A stretch of 64,000 nucleotides of DNA from Pardosa pseudoannulata (taxonomy: Eukaryota; Arthropoda; Arachnida; Araneae; Lycosidae): assembly GCA_032207245.1 (NCBI GenBank), contig CM063502.1, positions 47,605,904-47,669,903 of the forward strand, written 5' to 3'. The notes under the pieces are model-generated. The model saw nothing but the letters and a program-made list of their open reading frames with translations, was not told the DNA's origin and made no database searches. The position numbers and the translations under genes were made by a program. Below, piece by piece: positions 46,681 to 59,395 of the stretch (position 1 is its first letter; the number at the start of each line of letters is the position of its first letter).

Positions 46681-48598
46681 TACAGAATATTTTACTAATC
46701 TGTGTGCCAGTTGATATTCTGCACTTTTTATAGTGTTTATAATTTTTTTCGTGAATTTAACATTTTAACAGGTTTATTTGTTGATTGTCCCACTTGTATA
46801 GTTAAGGCTTTTTGTAACTCACTTATTCGTAATATTCCTTTATTGTACACACAAACGAGTTCCATTACAGAACATTTCACATGTGCTTTATACACAAAGC
46901 TTTCCTTGGGATACATGGATCAAATAATACTGCGAAGGTTATCGTTTGCATTGAAGTTCCACATATAGTAGATCTTTCTAATATATCATTAAAAAAATCG
47001 ATTCTTTTTTCTCAAGGTTATTTATTAAAGACATAACTAATGAAATAATGGAGGTGTTGTAAGCAAAGATTTAAAGTTAGATTCCACAAAACGCAATGAT
47101 TTTTTTTTAATTGGCTTTTATGGATTTTAATTTATTATATCGTTTTAAAATTTTGTCACAATATACTAGATGGGCCTAAAATTATTTTAAAAATTGAAAA
47201 ATTTCGTCAAAATAAGGATATTGACTCTCCTTAAAAACACCTGAAGGAATGATATAAGCTTTCTTTGATAGATAGAAAACATATTAGAAATAACTTTTAT
47301 TCATGAGATAGTTATTATATTTATTTGGGGGCTAAGCAGTGCCTATTTCAGCTTAGACTGAGTTTTAGGCCTGCGCCTTATTCAGGACCTCTCTATAGGA
47401 TTGGCTTAAGTTATGTTTTAAATAAACTAACTGTTCCAAATGTTTTATTTAAAAATAAATGACTACTTGAAAACAGGTAGTATGATCTTCGTTAGCAGTA
47501 AATTGTTTATTTTGAGAGAATTAAATAGTACGTGTTGTTGCAGAAAACAGAACCAGTAACCAAGGACAATGCATGCTTATTTACCGTGAAACGGAATGTT
47601 TTCATTCTACTCCTAATGCCACCACTTAAATGTGTTGATTTCGCTGAGTATGCCACCCCTTGGCAATACCGCCTCTGTATTATAGCATGCCACAGCCCTG
47701 ATATACTAGTGCATATAAAAACAACAATAGAAGGACCAAAAATAAAAGTTTACATGGAGAAGATCATAAGATCTCTTTTACTTGAAGTAAATTATCTTGT
47801 TTAAATCATTTAAAACTCTTTGCTTGGTAACAAATAAAAATAATTTTTGCTTCTAATTAGCGAATTGTGAAAAAAAAATATACTGTAAATACGAGTAAAA
47901 CATGCATATAACAGAAAAACAAAACATGCTTCTTTGACAAGTGCAGAGTAAAACATCAAAAGAATAAATACAAGCAATGGAATAAACTACATAAAAATAT
48001 TAAAAAGCTGTTTGCTTAAATAATCTGAGGAAAACGCATTCTTTGCCACTGGACCTCCTTTAGAAGCGGGCCGAGTGGGGAAAAAAGTCCTGAATCTAAG
48101 TCGTCTTTTGTTTGTTTTTCTAAATTTTCACTTATTTTCATTTTCTCTATATGTTAAAAAAATCTTTCATATTTCTAAATTTCACGTGCTATTCGTCACT
48201 GCTCTGAGAAATTATCTTTTTTCTGACATATAACTTGTTAGGATTGCTTCGGTGTAAAATTTACAAAAGTTACAGAAATCTCATTCTTTTCATTCTTTCA
48301 TAACAGATGGCAGCAGCAACAGCAGCTTAAATGTTCTTTTCAAGTTCAAATATATGCTATTGGAGTAAGAAGGCAAACACTAGAGTCCAGTTAAATTAGC
48401 CTTTGTAAAACATACAGTTCATGTAAAACTTCAAGTTTCCTTTGAATTTATACATTTATACCCAAATAGTTTTTCCTGTTACCCAGATTTTTTTAAGAAA
48501 AAAAAAGAAAAAGAATCTCCGTAGATCTGCTTGATACATTTGGTTTTCGAATTAAAAATTCGGCTTCCTTTGATTCGGATATAAAATTAAACTACGTA
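46681..48598. other. No gene seen
   Basis: AT-rich DNA. Frames at 46702-46968 and 47532-47804 (+) have no recognisable similarity and no splice context I can defend. Confidence 0.4.
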
Positions 48599-49380
48599 CA
48601 GGGTATCTGCCAAAATAAAATTTTTCAAATCCATGACTTTCCCTGATTTAGCTGATCATTTTCCATGACTTTAAAAAGCTTTCGTTAAAGTACATATGAA
48701 TAAAACTTCTGATGTACATACAAATAAAATATATGCTTTTTGAGAAATTACAGGAATTTTATCATAAAAAACTATAAACTTACTTTATAAGTGTTAATAA
48801 ACTCACATACAAAAAAAAATAAATTGTTGTATCTACATACCTAAGTTCAATCATATAGCAATTTTTCAATCAAAATGTTTCCAATTTGAATTCAGGGTTC
48901 TTTGGTATTATCCGGGTGACCATGAATAATAGCCAAATATAACCCTATAATGTTTATATACAATATCCCTAGAGATAAACTTCTATTTTGTGCAAAAATC
49001 TTAACTAATTTTTATTAAAAAATAATTATTATTATATTAATAAAATTTTAATCTACAATTTAAGAAAAGACCAGAATAATATACATTTACCCACCCATTA
49101 AGCTTTCTTGCTTTGAGTTTCCTTGGTGAAAAAATTTTAATTGGCAATATAGTCAATAGGATAATACATAAATACCAAACTCAGTAACTTCAGCCAAATG
49201 ACAAGTAAAAATAGAATTAAACAATTCAATGCATTTTTTTTTAATCGGTAGTTTAGTAGATCCATAACTTTCCATGACTTTTACTCATTTTACGTGAAAA
49301 ATCATGACTTTCCATGACAAAATTAATCCATTGTCTAAATCCATGATTTTCCATGACTTTCCAGGTGCGCGGAAACCATG
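48599..49380. mobile_element. Probable TIR element with catgactttcc motifs
   Basis: Ends cagggtatctgcc and, reverse-complemented, catggtttccgcg agree at nine of 13 bases. The hexamer tacgta flanks both sides (48593-48598 and 49381-49386). Repeats of ccatgacttt cluster just inside both ends. Elements with 'cagGGTtTCCGCg' ends and 'tttccatgac' repeats are common in animal genomes and usually assigned to hAT, but a 6-bp duplication is short for hAT. Confidence 0.45.
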
Positions 49381-52300
49381 TACGTAATTGGTTTGTTGGG
49401 AACATTGCGATCATTTGTCACATTGTTTCTGAATATTTATCTGGCGTCTCTGTCTGGAACAGATCAGGTGTCTGGAAAATCTGTCTGGGACAATCAAGAC
49501 CATGAGACTAAACATCCCAACACTAGGACTAAAAGCTGACAAGAGTTGTGCTTCTAAAAATGATAAAATTCGACTAAAATTACAAAAATCTTGTTTGTTT
49601 AAAGTACTTACATGAGTACGCTTTCGTTATTAAATTAAATATATGTACTCGAATGATTATTTTATTTCTAAAAAACCACTTTTTTCGTAGTACTTCACTG
49701 TTTTAAAACTTAAAATAACTTCTTCCCAAGTTTAATATTTTCCACCTCATGCCTACCTCCCAAATATTTCTAGATGGACTGTTTTCTTCAACGTTTCTTC
49801 CATATTTCTGGCATTGTTTACTAAAACGTTTGTCTTATGCATTCTTAAAACTTGAGTATTTCATCAAGTTACAAGCAACGTCGATACAATGGGAAAAAAG
49901 TTTAAAACCCTATACGAATTTAAATAATTTTTATTATATTGTATTAACATGAGAGAAATTCACTACCCAGTTATGTTTCTAAATTAATGATTAACATCAT
50001 TAAAAAATTGGGTAACAATTACTATGAACCCACAGAAAACTAAATTTTTACGAAAAAGATTTCTTTTCAATAAAAATTCTTCTTAAAAAAATTTTAATGC
50101 TTTATATATTTAATAACATTATTTATGCTCATATTAAAAATACACTTGAAATTTTTAGTGGAAGCTTTTCATTTTAATTGATAATTAAAATTAATTTTAT
50201 AAAAAATATAAAACAAATAGTGTTATAAATACGTAAATTACTTTTATTAATGAGCTTTCAAAAAAGCATTGAAAGATCCATATATATATAGTTTATGCAC
50301 TGTCACATCCTCTGAAAGAAAAAAAAAAGTTAAATTTCTTACTTTCTTAGTTTGGTTTGGTGTGGCGTGTAACAGTCAAATCTTTGCTTCACTGGGACTA
50401 ATTAAACTAACTAAGTGCATGTATGCCCTGGGGAATTCTAACCCATCTTGATGGAGTAATTAAAAGTTTCCATAGTTACAATTTTAATGAATATTGAATA
50501 AAGTTATGTATTATATAACTTTCTCAAATAAATAGGATCTTTTCACTTTTTAATAGACAAAATTTTTCACTATCCCTCTATCTGCTGAAAAAGAATTATT
50601 ATCTGCTAAAAGGCTATTAAAAGAACACTTTTAAAGCCAACTTTTAAAAGTTGACATCAGTTGGTTAGTTGGTTGATGTTTACTGGCAGAATTAATTGTA
50701 ATTAATAAAAGTTAATAGTAATTTTTCCTACCCCAGGACAACTGTGGTTAATAAAATCTTTATGAATTCATTACATATAATAAAAGCTAATTTTTTTCAA
50801 ATCAGATAAGAGCAGAAAGAGATCATTAAATTGATCTGGATCATACTTTTTAGAATTTTGATAAACAAGATTATTTTATTTTCCTTTATGTGATTTTTTA
50901 AATGATTTGCAATTAACTAGTGATATAAATTTGCTATCAAAATATAATATCTAAGCAATACCATGCTAAGTAGTCACTAGAGCCATGTCAAATATATAAT
51001 TATGCAAGTATATTTATACATTGTTTTATCAATTATGTAAATTTCTGCTGAAATTATAAAGATTTTTTATTTTCACTAAAGTATTTATTAAAAATCCATT
51101 GAAACCAAAATAGAAATTTTTTTTTAACTTTTACAGAAAAAAATTATTTCTTTCTAACAGAACTAATTAAACGCTGTAAAAATTCTTCTATCCATACAAT
51201 TAAACCTAAAATCATAAATTTTATGAATAATCTATAAAAGTTAACAAGTATGCATGCATGACCAAAAAAAAAAAAAAAGACTTAAATGTTTGTATTTCAA
51301 TTATAGTCAAAATATAAACATGTGAAGACAATTACAAAAATAGATTTTAGGCTTTAAAAATATAAATACCAAAGATAACATCTGTAAAAATATATTTATT
51401 TAATATATTTTTCTCTTTTTGAAATGTTTCCTGAGACTCAAGCACATTTTAAAAAGTATTAAAGAATTCAGATCTCCTAACAACTGTAAAAATGTTTTCT
51501 GTAATAAATAGCCAATATGAAAGGTCTTCATACACTGACATTGAAAATAGTAAATCTGTCCTGAATATTGCTCTCTCATTTGTGTTTGACTAAAAATGTT
51601 CAATTTTTTTTCTGACAAAGAAACATATTACTTTTTAATTTCTGCTCAATAGCCAAATTTCTATATTCTTAGCAACTTTTCAATAATTAAATTGAACAGA
51701 GTTTTAGAATGTTACAAAACAGACCCACAGTATCAAATATTTGAAAATAATTTAAAGACTACAGTTAATAAAATGAATGACATGATTCTTCAACTGCAAA
51801 AATACAAAATGTGTATTTAATATAAGCATTTCACTAAAACAGCTTTCTTTTCCTTAACGTAATGTTACATGTGCTTTCATAGAAAGTAGGCTTCAATAAA
51901 AGTTAATTCTTACGTACTATACAGAATCCAGCTAGTGATACATAACTAAAACAAGCTGTTGAATTAATTTTTATTTCTTGTCTGTCAATGATATGTTAAA
52001 ACTCAAACTAAATCATGAAAACCCATAGAATGAAAACAATATGTGTACTATTAGCCATATTTGTTTATGAACATGCAAAAATTTAGGCTATGGTTTAAAA
52101 GTTTCATGGCAAAAAAAAATTAACTATTATTCAGAAAAGCTGACATTTCAGTGAAATTACATTTTTCATGGAGTGCTGCTATAACAATGAATATGCTTAA
52201 TTATAACAGTATTTTTCTTCTTTGTCTTTTTATTTCCACAAATCTAGTAGTCTATAATTAATAAATATAAATTTGGTCTCTTTGATGGTTATATTTTTAA

Positions 52301-52460
52301 TTATTTTACTTTACGCAGTAAACTGTCACTTACAGAAAAGGTTTCTCTGAAATTAAAACTAAAGTACTATAAAATGTTACAATAATAACAATATTGGTAG
52401 ATTTTTTTATAACAGTAAGTGTAAGAAATACAAAATGAGAAAAGTAGGAGGGTGCTATAC
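49381..52460. other. No gene seen
   Basis: Three kilobases of AT-rich DNA with no recognisable transposon. It resembles ordinary intron or intergenic sequence. Confidence 0.4.
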
Positions 52461-52462
52461 AG

Positions 52463-52863
52463 CAGTGGTCTTTTTACTTAGTTGACTCACAAAACCCTTA
52501 AAACTATTTAATTTTTTTAGAGAACCCCATCCAACACTTTGAAAAATATATCTTAAAATAATAAACAAAATCAGTAAGCTATGGGTAGTTTATAAAATAG
52601 TTACAGAAAAGTACTGTATGTTTATTAAAAATTTTAGCATAAAAATAGTGTAATTTACTTGTTAAGAGCTTTGACTCATTCCAGGTGGTGCCCTCCCATA
52701 TATTATATTTTGTGATTCGGTATACTTGATCTTTAAAAAAAGGGGGACAAAAGAAAGAAATTGTCAAAGTTCAGCTGTCTGAATGTTAGCATCAGATTTT
52801 GATTCACAGAACACTTAGATGTACCACAGAACCCCAGGGATCCACAGAACACAGTTTGAAGAC
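52463..52863. mobile_element. Probable hAT (Charlie-like) MITE
   Basis: The left end cagtggtctttttactta and the right part ccacagaaccccaggga, reading in reverse as ctggggttctgtgg, resemble the ends of Charlie-type hAT MITEs (cagtggttctcaaactt, then cagaacccc). The left side has acaaaaccctta as the counterpart. No target duplication was confirmed. Confidence 0.35.
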
Positions 52864-53245
52864 GAATACTTTTAAGTTTAAAATATATGAAGTGGACATA
52901 AAATACATAAAAATTGATGACATCATAAAAACTATAAGAGTTATCTCAAATTTGAGTTTTGCTGAAAAATATGATTTTCCATACTTGTTGTATACTTCAA
53001 ATAATTAATAGATGCTCTTATTAAATATGTGTTTAATTATATTGCATATCTAAAATAACTTTTGTGCATTCATAATATTTCCATGTTTTAAGATTTACTT
53101 TTATATATACATATGTTTTATGAAGCATACGGATGATTGAAGATTTCATATATATTTGATATTTTTAATTTATAAATTTAATCTTTTTAATGTTATTCCC
53201 TTGCTTTTATACTTTAATGAAATTTATATTTTCCCTGTCTTTTAG

Positions 53246-53479
53246 GTTTATTTTATTTTTATACATCAGTAAAACAGCAACCTAAAAGAATTTGTGACTT
53301 TTTCAAACAAATTAAAATGCAAACCATACCAAGAAACAAACTTCTTCACAAAGTGTTGCAATGGATTTGTGCAATTTATCAATTATAGGAATGCCATTTG
53401 CTATCATAAAAATAGTTAAAAGCTCTGAAGAAAAAAAACATCAGTTCGTGATGGAATGTGAAAATTTGAAGAAGATCAT
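53246..53479 (+). CDS. Candidate first coding exon of an atlastin-like GTPase
   Basis: A strong 3' splice site (ttttccctgtcttttag, ending 53245) is followed by a short 5' untranslated stretch and an ATG at 53361. The frame stays open to a consensus donor, atcat|gtaagt, at 53479/53480. It reads MDLCNLSIIGMPFAIIKIV then EEKKHQFVMECENLKKI. Atlastins and related GBP-type dynamin-like GTPases begin with G-x-P-x-x-I-V..., a short charged linker, H-x-F and L-x-x-I-L before the GTPase domain, and this exon fits that spacing. These proteins fuse endoplasmic-reticulum membranes. The next exon should encode V-S-V-A-G-A-F-R-K-G-K-S; I do not see it before the window ends, so the intron would exceed 10 kb. 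Confidence 0.4.
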
Positions 53480-53481
53480 GT

Positions 53482-55290
53482 AAGTTTTATATATTGCATT
53501 CAAGAAAATTCAATTCTTACAAAGTCAGCTATTTAAAACATTGTTAATATTATAAACGTTGTTACTTGGACAGGAAATTATTTAAGAAAACTTCTCTTTA
53601 AATATAAAATTGACTTCTGCATATTAATTTTGAACAGTAATGCAAATTTCAAAGTTCTATATAATAATTGTATGAGAATAATGGTCCTTTTGAACTTTTA
53701 ATATTTCTCGTCTTTTGATTAAAAATGTACTTATAAAGAAAATAAAACAATAACATGATAACTGTTAAACTGCTTTATATTTTTCAAATTCATTATAAGA
53801 TTGGGATATAAAACAATTGATAGTCAAAGAATATAAAAATATACATTAAGAAACAGTATTCTTTTAAGCAAAACATTCTGCTTTATATAAAGCCCACAAG
53901 GAAATACTCGTCAATAATTATTCATGTCTACAAATTTTATACAAAAACTGTGATTACAGAATTTGCTATGGATTAAAAATATTTTAATGTTTTAAGAATG
54001 AAAAAAAAATATTAGTCTAAAACTCTGCCAACTTTTACCAAGCAAAATTCATTCATCAGTAATTTTATAGCATTAGCTATTTACAGTGATAAATTAAAAA
54101 AATTATTTATTGAAAAAATTATTTTTAAAATTTGTTTCAGCAGTTTACAAAAGCACTGAGTTTACAGTTAAAATATGTCATCAATAAGACAAATTTTCAA
54201 CACAAAATCAGAAAACATTTAGGTATATAACAGACATAAGAAAATGAGAAAATTTTCAACCTCAAATAAGAAATATAAAATTGCTATAATTGCAGGGAAA
54301 TATAATCTTCAGAATGTTCAACAATATGATTGTCTTAAATTAAAGAAAATAGATATAAATTAACCAAACACTTAGAATAAATTAACATTTAACACTCAGA
54401 GAGTGTAGTGGAATAGTAATAATTGGTCACAAATAATAGGAACATAGTTTCACAATAGTTATATTTTATGCAACAATAGTAACCAATAACAGAAGCTGAC
54501 TGTCAATATCAGAACCAAATATTTCAGGCTATTACTGAAATTCAATAGGTCAGACTTAGATATTTGAATCTCTACCAAAAAAAGAGAGGGGGACATATTA
54601 AGATAAAATACATTTTAGCCCAAAACTAACTGAAATATTAAAAAATTTCAAGCATTATCAATAACAAAATTCTATTACTTTACAACATATCACTTTATTA
54701 ACCATTTAAAACTTTAGATTTTAAAGATTCAAATTTAGCTCAAAACAACAATTGGCATCATTCATATCTTGATAACAAATTGATGTAAAGGTATCATGCA
54801 CACCTTATAAATAGGACAAATTTTTCAAGTCATGAAATTAAAAATTTAATTAAGTTTATAATATATCAATAAAAATTATTTGCATGAATTAAAATATTTA
54901 TTTTTAAATATTCATTTAGACTAAAACTTTTTAACACAAAACTGCTTTTTTAAAAAAATTATTACTTCAGGATTCTGCATCTTAAAAAAAGTTTTACTGT
55001 ACCATATGATTATAAGATTCATGCAACATAATTTCTTACATAAAGGGCATATATCATATTTTGAATTAACTCCTAGTCATACTTTATATACAAGAATAAA
55101 TAATTAAAAATGCATTGTAATAAATAGTGAAAAGTTTCAAATAAGAGTGAAATGTGGTATAAACATGAACATATTTACTAGAGCATGTCTCCTTTTAATC
55201 AGAACAAAAGTATGGTTTTGCATGAGTTTTATATTAAATGCATTATTCAGATAATGTATGTACACATACACAGCTATATATAAAACAATT
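53482..55290. other. Candidate intron (+) or 3' untranslated region (-)
   Basis: AT-rich, without transposons. On the - strand it would hold the 3' untranslated region of the exon at 55291-55490; a possible AATAAA signal (- strand) lies at 54694-54699. Confidence 0.35.
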
Positions 55291-55490
55291 TCAAGATTGT
55301 CCATCTCTAGCTTCTTCTGCTTGCATTTCTGCTGATTTTACTTGGTGAGAAAGAAAAGCCACATTACAGGCTTTCAATCGGCCAGTTGATGGTGGACTAG
55401 TACATGATGGTGTTGATGATAATGAACTAGCCAAATCACATTGGTCAAGGAGATTCAACATTTCATTAGGAGAAGGGCCACCTCCACCAC
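55291..55490 (-). CDS. Terminal exon, C-terminus (65 residues) of an unrecognised protein
   Basis: On the - strand a good acceptor (pyrimidine-rich tract then atgttcag, ending 55491) precedes a 200-base exon whose frame runs to a TGA at 55291-55293. It reads GGGGPSPNEMLNLLDQCDL, then a Ser/Pro/Thr-rich stretch, then TGRLKACNVAFLSHQVKSAE and a short acidic helix. G+C is clearly raised over the flanks and codon use is varied, unlike the chance frames nearby. I cannot name the family. Upstream exons would lie at higher coordinates on the - strand, but none is obvious in the window. Confidence 0.6.
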
Positions 55491-55829
55491 CTGAACATAA
55501 TACATTACAAAAGTAAGACAGAAAAAATACAAAACTACTTAAAAATCAATATATCTATATAAATAGTTATTTATACTATAACAATTTTTACACAAATTTC
55601 TCTAATTTTCTCTAAAGGATTCAAATGGAAACAATTTATATGTGGGCATATGTATAAATGTATAGAAAATACAGAATTTAATCTAAAATGACATATGAAT
55701 GCCTATTTCACATATTTTGTTCCAGTTATAAAGATTATAGCAATAAACAAAGAGTCATTAAAGAAGCCCAATCATAAAACTAGTTTTTATAGTACTGATT
55801 TATTATTTACATCTATTCTGTGGCTCTAT
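55491..55829. other. No gene seen
   Basis: AT-rich DNA, presumably intron of the - strand gene. Confidence 0.35.
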
Positions 55830-56057
55830 TCTCCCCTCTTTGTTGGACTAACGAAGTTCGCTGACAACCGGTTTTGGGGTAGTAGTGACGTCCTTTACCG
55901 AAAAGATAGGAAAAGAGCGATTCTCCCCTCCTCAATGAAGGATTTCTGTTCGTTACGGCTTCGTCTACTGAACGAAAACATTACCCTGTCGTTACCTGTC
56001 GTCGGTGATCGTTTACGACATGGCTACCTATATAGCAGCTTCTTTCTTGCAGAATGA
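55830..56057. mobile_element. CpG-rich acgaa-motif island, copy 1
   Basis: Starts ctgtggctctattctcccc and continues with many cg dinucleotides and repeats of acgaa/ttcgt in both directions, ending near ttcttgcag. The right part also has gcgattctcccctcctc at about 55917, a second copy of the terminal motif. The island at 58266-58523 starts, on the - strand, with the related cagtggctcaattctcccc. Both are probably copies of one unclassified transposon. A 120-codon + frame spanning 55695-56057 is considered chance because it runs across the island boundary. Confidence 0.45.
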
Positions 56058-56796
56058 AATTAGCAGATAAATAATTTTAAGAAATGAGAGGACATTTAAA
56101 AAGACAACCGATGCATTTTCTTTGGCAAATAAGTATTTTATTCATTTACATTGATTTCCAAAATATTTAGTGGTCAATTTATGTAACAAACTCAACCATG
56201 AATTGAAAGATTGTCTAGTGTGCATGCAGCACTTTCAACTGAAACTAAGGTGTGTTTTTTTTTTTTTTCATAATTTAAATTTATTTAAATAAAGTTATTC
56301 CTTTTATACTGTTCTACAATAATTTTATTTCAATCTTATTATGCTTTTAACGTACGCAGTAGTTCAACAAAAATATCATTTATCCTTTCAGAAAAAATTA
56401 ACTTTAAATACATTTTAGAATCAAAATCTTCTAGACTAGACTTTTGTTGCTAGTGTAAAATATTTAAGATATTGAAATTTTACAGTGTAATCTAAATAAA
56501 TTTCATTTAACAGTATGTGATAACTTAATTTTTCTTATTATAAATTAGCTATGCTAGTTTTAAATAAATATTTGGAAAAGAACAATTCATATTAGTACTT
56601 GTGCTTTATGCATTGTAAAATAAATTATTTAAATTCCAGATTATTTGTGCTTTAGCATTTTATGCTACAGGCTCCTACCACAGAGCAATTGGGCAGAGCT
56701 GTGATCTGGGATTAAGTCAAACTTCATATTTCTATTGTTTATACAACATTATTAAAGCATATTGTTATGAAATTTTAAATTGGATTCCTTTTTGCA
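56058..56796. other. No gene; weak exon-like stretch
   Basis: At 56672-56714 an acceptor-like tgctacag is followed by a 14-codon frame APTTEQLGRAVIWD and a stop. It is short and unsupported. Otherwise AT-rich DNA. Confidence 0.3.
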
Positions 56797-56828
56797 TTAT
56801 ATATATACATATACATACATACATACAT

Positions 56829-56887
<59 letters not shown>
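56797..56887. repeat. (TACA)n-(TA)n microsatellite
   Basis: Several catacatacata units followed by about 22 ta units. Confidence 0.95.
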
Positions 56888-56889
<2 letters not shown>

Positions 56890-58265
56890 CATATTTGTAT
56901 ATTAATAGAGGTACTAAATGCACATTCCGATGTAATTATTAAATAATGAAACTTTTGATGTAAAATGAAAAATGTAAATGTAGTAAAGCTTCTTTTGATA
57001 ATGATTAAGTGTAAGTTTTCTGTCAATAAAAAGTACCACAAAATACTATACAATCAGTGTTGGACACATTACACAGCATTGCATTTAGAAACTGAAACTA
57101 TAAAGATTAAACTATTTATATTTATTATTTTAATGTTATATATATTACAACATTTGTAAAAACTTTTAAATTAGATAAAATGAGAATAAGTAGTTCTTTA
57201 TGTATGCAATTCTATATTTTGATAAATATTTGAATGATGATATAAAATCTAACAACTGTAAATGTATTTTGCTCTTTCAACGAAATTAAGACAATGCTTC
57301 TAACAAGCGATAAATCAGGTGTGTTTCTGATATGAAATTTTATGTGGGTTTGTACTGAAAATTGTAAAACAAGTTTTTTTTTCTGGAAACTATAAAAAAA
57401 GGCCATCTTTTACCTCAAATAATATTTATATATGATTTTGAAGATAATCAAACTTTTCTGTCTTTCTTTTCTTATTTTTTTCTTTATTGCCTTGTCACAT
57501 TTTTTTCTGCCATGAATCAAGTAAAAACATTTCTTGTGTCATTTGATTAGCTTTTTAAATTTTGGGAAACTTTTGAACAATATGCATGCTAGATCAGATA
57601 TACAAGAGATAGATTTGCATTTTTTAAAACAATATATAAATATATAAATTCATGTATAATAAGTTAAATTAAGAAATTGAATGTTTTCTTCCTGGATAAT
57701 AAACACACATTTATATATGCTTGTGACTGAATTTTATACAGAACATGCATATATTTACAACTCCATAAGGAAGTAATATACGAATTAATACATATTAATA
57801 TATCGAAATATCTATATTTGAGGAATGTTATATCACAATATTAAAACTCAGATATAGCCCAGCTCTAATACCGATATCTGAAAATTCCCTTTATTAATAT
57901 CTTTTATTTTAAATTAGCATGGTTTTTTTTTTTTAAATTTTTTTTAGAGAAATTTGTATAAAGTCCCGAAAATTTTGTCTAAAATACAGAATTTTTTTTT
58001 CAAATTAGAATCACTCATGCGACAAACTTTAGTTTGACTATTTTATGATTTAATAAATTAATATTGTCAAAATATAATATGTAGAAATATACTTTTTTCC
58101 ATTTTGATATCGATTTGATAGGTTCCAATCCATTGGCATTTAGTAGATTTGTTAATACATTCTACAATTCTTCTTTATCATTTGCATTAAAATCCAGAGT
58201 TAATTTAACGTTCAACATTTTTTCATTATTTCCAATAATTTTTTTTAACACTCACTAGCTAGAGA
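56888..58265. other. No gene; possible hAT-like end
   Basis: At about 57780-57872 a gatat-rich stretch ends in gatatagcccagctcta; in reverse, tagagctgggc is a known type of hAT terminus. No partner end was found. Remaining DNA is AT-rich. Confidence 0.35.
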
Positions 58266-58523
58266 GATTATTGCTCTATACACGTGTGTGTTTGCTTACA
58301 AATAATCTGCTCAAACTTTCTGGGAAATGGGACTGGGAATATGATTGGTTGAAAAACGAAGCCTCGAACCCAAACTCGTTTTAGCGAACAAGCGTGAACG
58401 AAGATTTGCAACGAAACGAGGGGAATCGCTTTCGGTCGAATGTTCGTTGAAACTGTCGGTAAAATTGTTCGTTGAGTAAACGATTTCGGTACGTAACGAA
58501 AAGGGGAGAATTGAGCCACTGAT
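58266..58523 (-). mobile_element. CpG-rich acgaa-motif island, copy 2
   Basis: On the - strand it begins cagtggctcaattctcccct at 58523 and carries at least eight acgaa/ttcgt motifs spread over 160 bases, for example gtaacgaaaag, caacgaaacgag and gcgaacaagcg. This is the same style of sequence as 55830-56057. The other end is not clear. cagtggctc-type termini and subterminal repeats suggest a hAT-like MITE. Confidence 0.45.
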
Positions 58524-58756
58524 TGGATAAATTAGATCTTATAACATTAGATACAGTATATAACAGTTTATTCTAGCATTGTTTTAAAGTCATTTGTTTA
58601 TAATCTCCATTTTCTCTTCTATGTATTATCTTTCCATTAAATAATAATTTTATATTTAATCAAGCATAATTTAATTTAAGTTGGAAAAAGACCATAAGAC
58701 TATCTACCACTAATCTTTTATTTGCAAGTATATTTACAGTATATACATCAGCGGCA

Positions 58757-59395
58757 GCAACAGAACCTAACTACTTCTAACCATGCCACTTCTAGTGATT
58801 GGAGCTGAGTATTTATACCCATCAAGAAAGTCACTGGCATCTTCTTTGCTCGAGAAATTTGCATATCACAGAGTGGAAAGTGCAACCATGGTGGAAGTGA
58901 TTTAGATTGAGGAGTAATGCCACAAATCAAAATTTTAGAAAGTTCTTCAGTGGCATGATAGCCCTAGATGGGCCCTAGCCTTCTCCTGAATAAAATACTG
59001 GATAGCTCTATCTTTCGCCCTGGATTTCCAATTAATAATTTTTAAAGTCTGTAAATCATTCTCAATAGAATCCAACAACCTGAGTTTCGGCCATCATCTT
59101 TTCCAGGTGCCTATTGATTTAGCCAAAAAAAATTTTTTTTTTTTTTTTTGTGGAACTGTAGTCATTCAATCTGATTATATGTCCAGCCCATCTTAACTTT
59201 TTAATGCTGATAAAAATTAAATAAATCTGGATTTTTATAAATTCTGTATAATTCAATATTTGTCATCCTTCTCCATACACGATTTACCTGGATACCCCCA
59301 AAACTACTTCTTAAAATTTTTCTTTCAAATACTACTAGTTTTTTTCTTTTTTATCTTTTTCTACCAGTGTATGTTTCTGCTGAATAGGCTAAGAC
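58757..59395 (-). pseudogene. Non-LTR retrotransposon reverse-transcriptase C-terminal tail
   Basis: The - strand, read across a few stops and shifts, gives SYSAETYTGRKR, LVVFERKILRSSFGG, NRVWRRMTNIELYRIYKNPD, KMGWTYNQIE, LLDSIENDLQTLKIINWKSR, AKDRAIQ and EKARAHLGLSCH before a stop near 58955. This order (YG/SAET.T, FERKILR..FG, N.ELY.LY..PD, GW..R, LDS.E.DL..L....W...A.DR) is the C-terminal part of RTE-like endonuclease-reverse transcriptases that are abundant in arthropods. A 17-base T run near 59134-59151 interrupts it. What follows to 58757 is probably element 3' sequence. Confidence 0.8.

Noticed and set aside
55695..56057. 120-codon + strand frame, one of the longest in the window
   Set aside because: It runs across the boundary between AT-rich DNA and a CpG-rich repeat island, has no recognisable domain, and has no splice or start context.
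56672..56714. A 14-codon terminal exon after tgctacag
   Set aside because: Too short to support without transcript data; the match to a splice acceptor is ordinary for AT-rich DNA.
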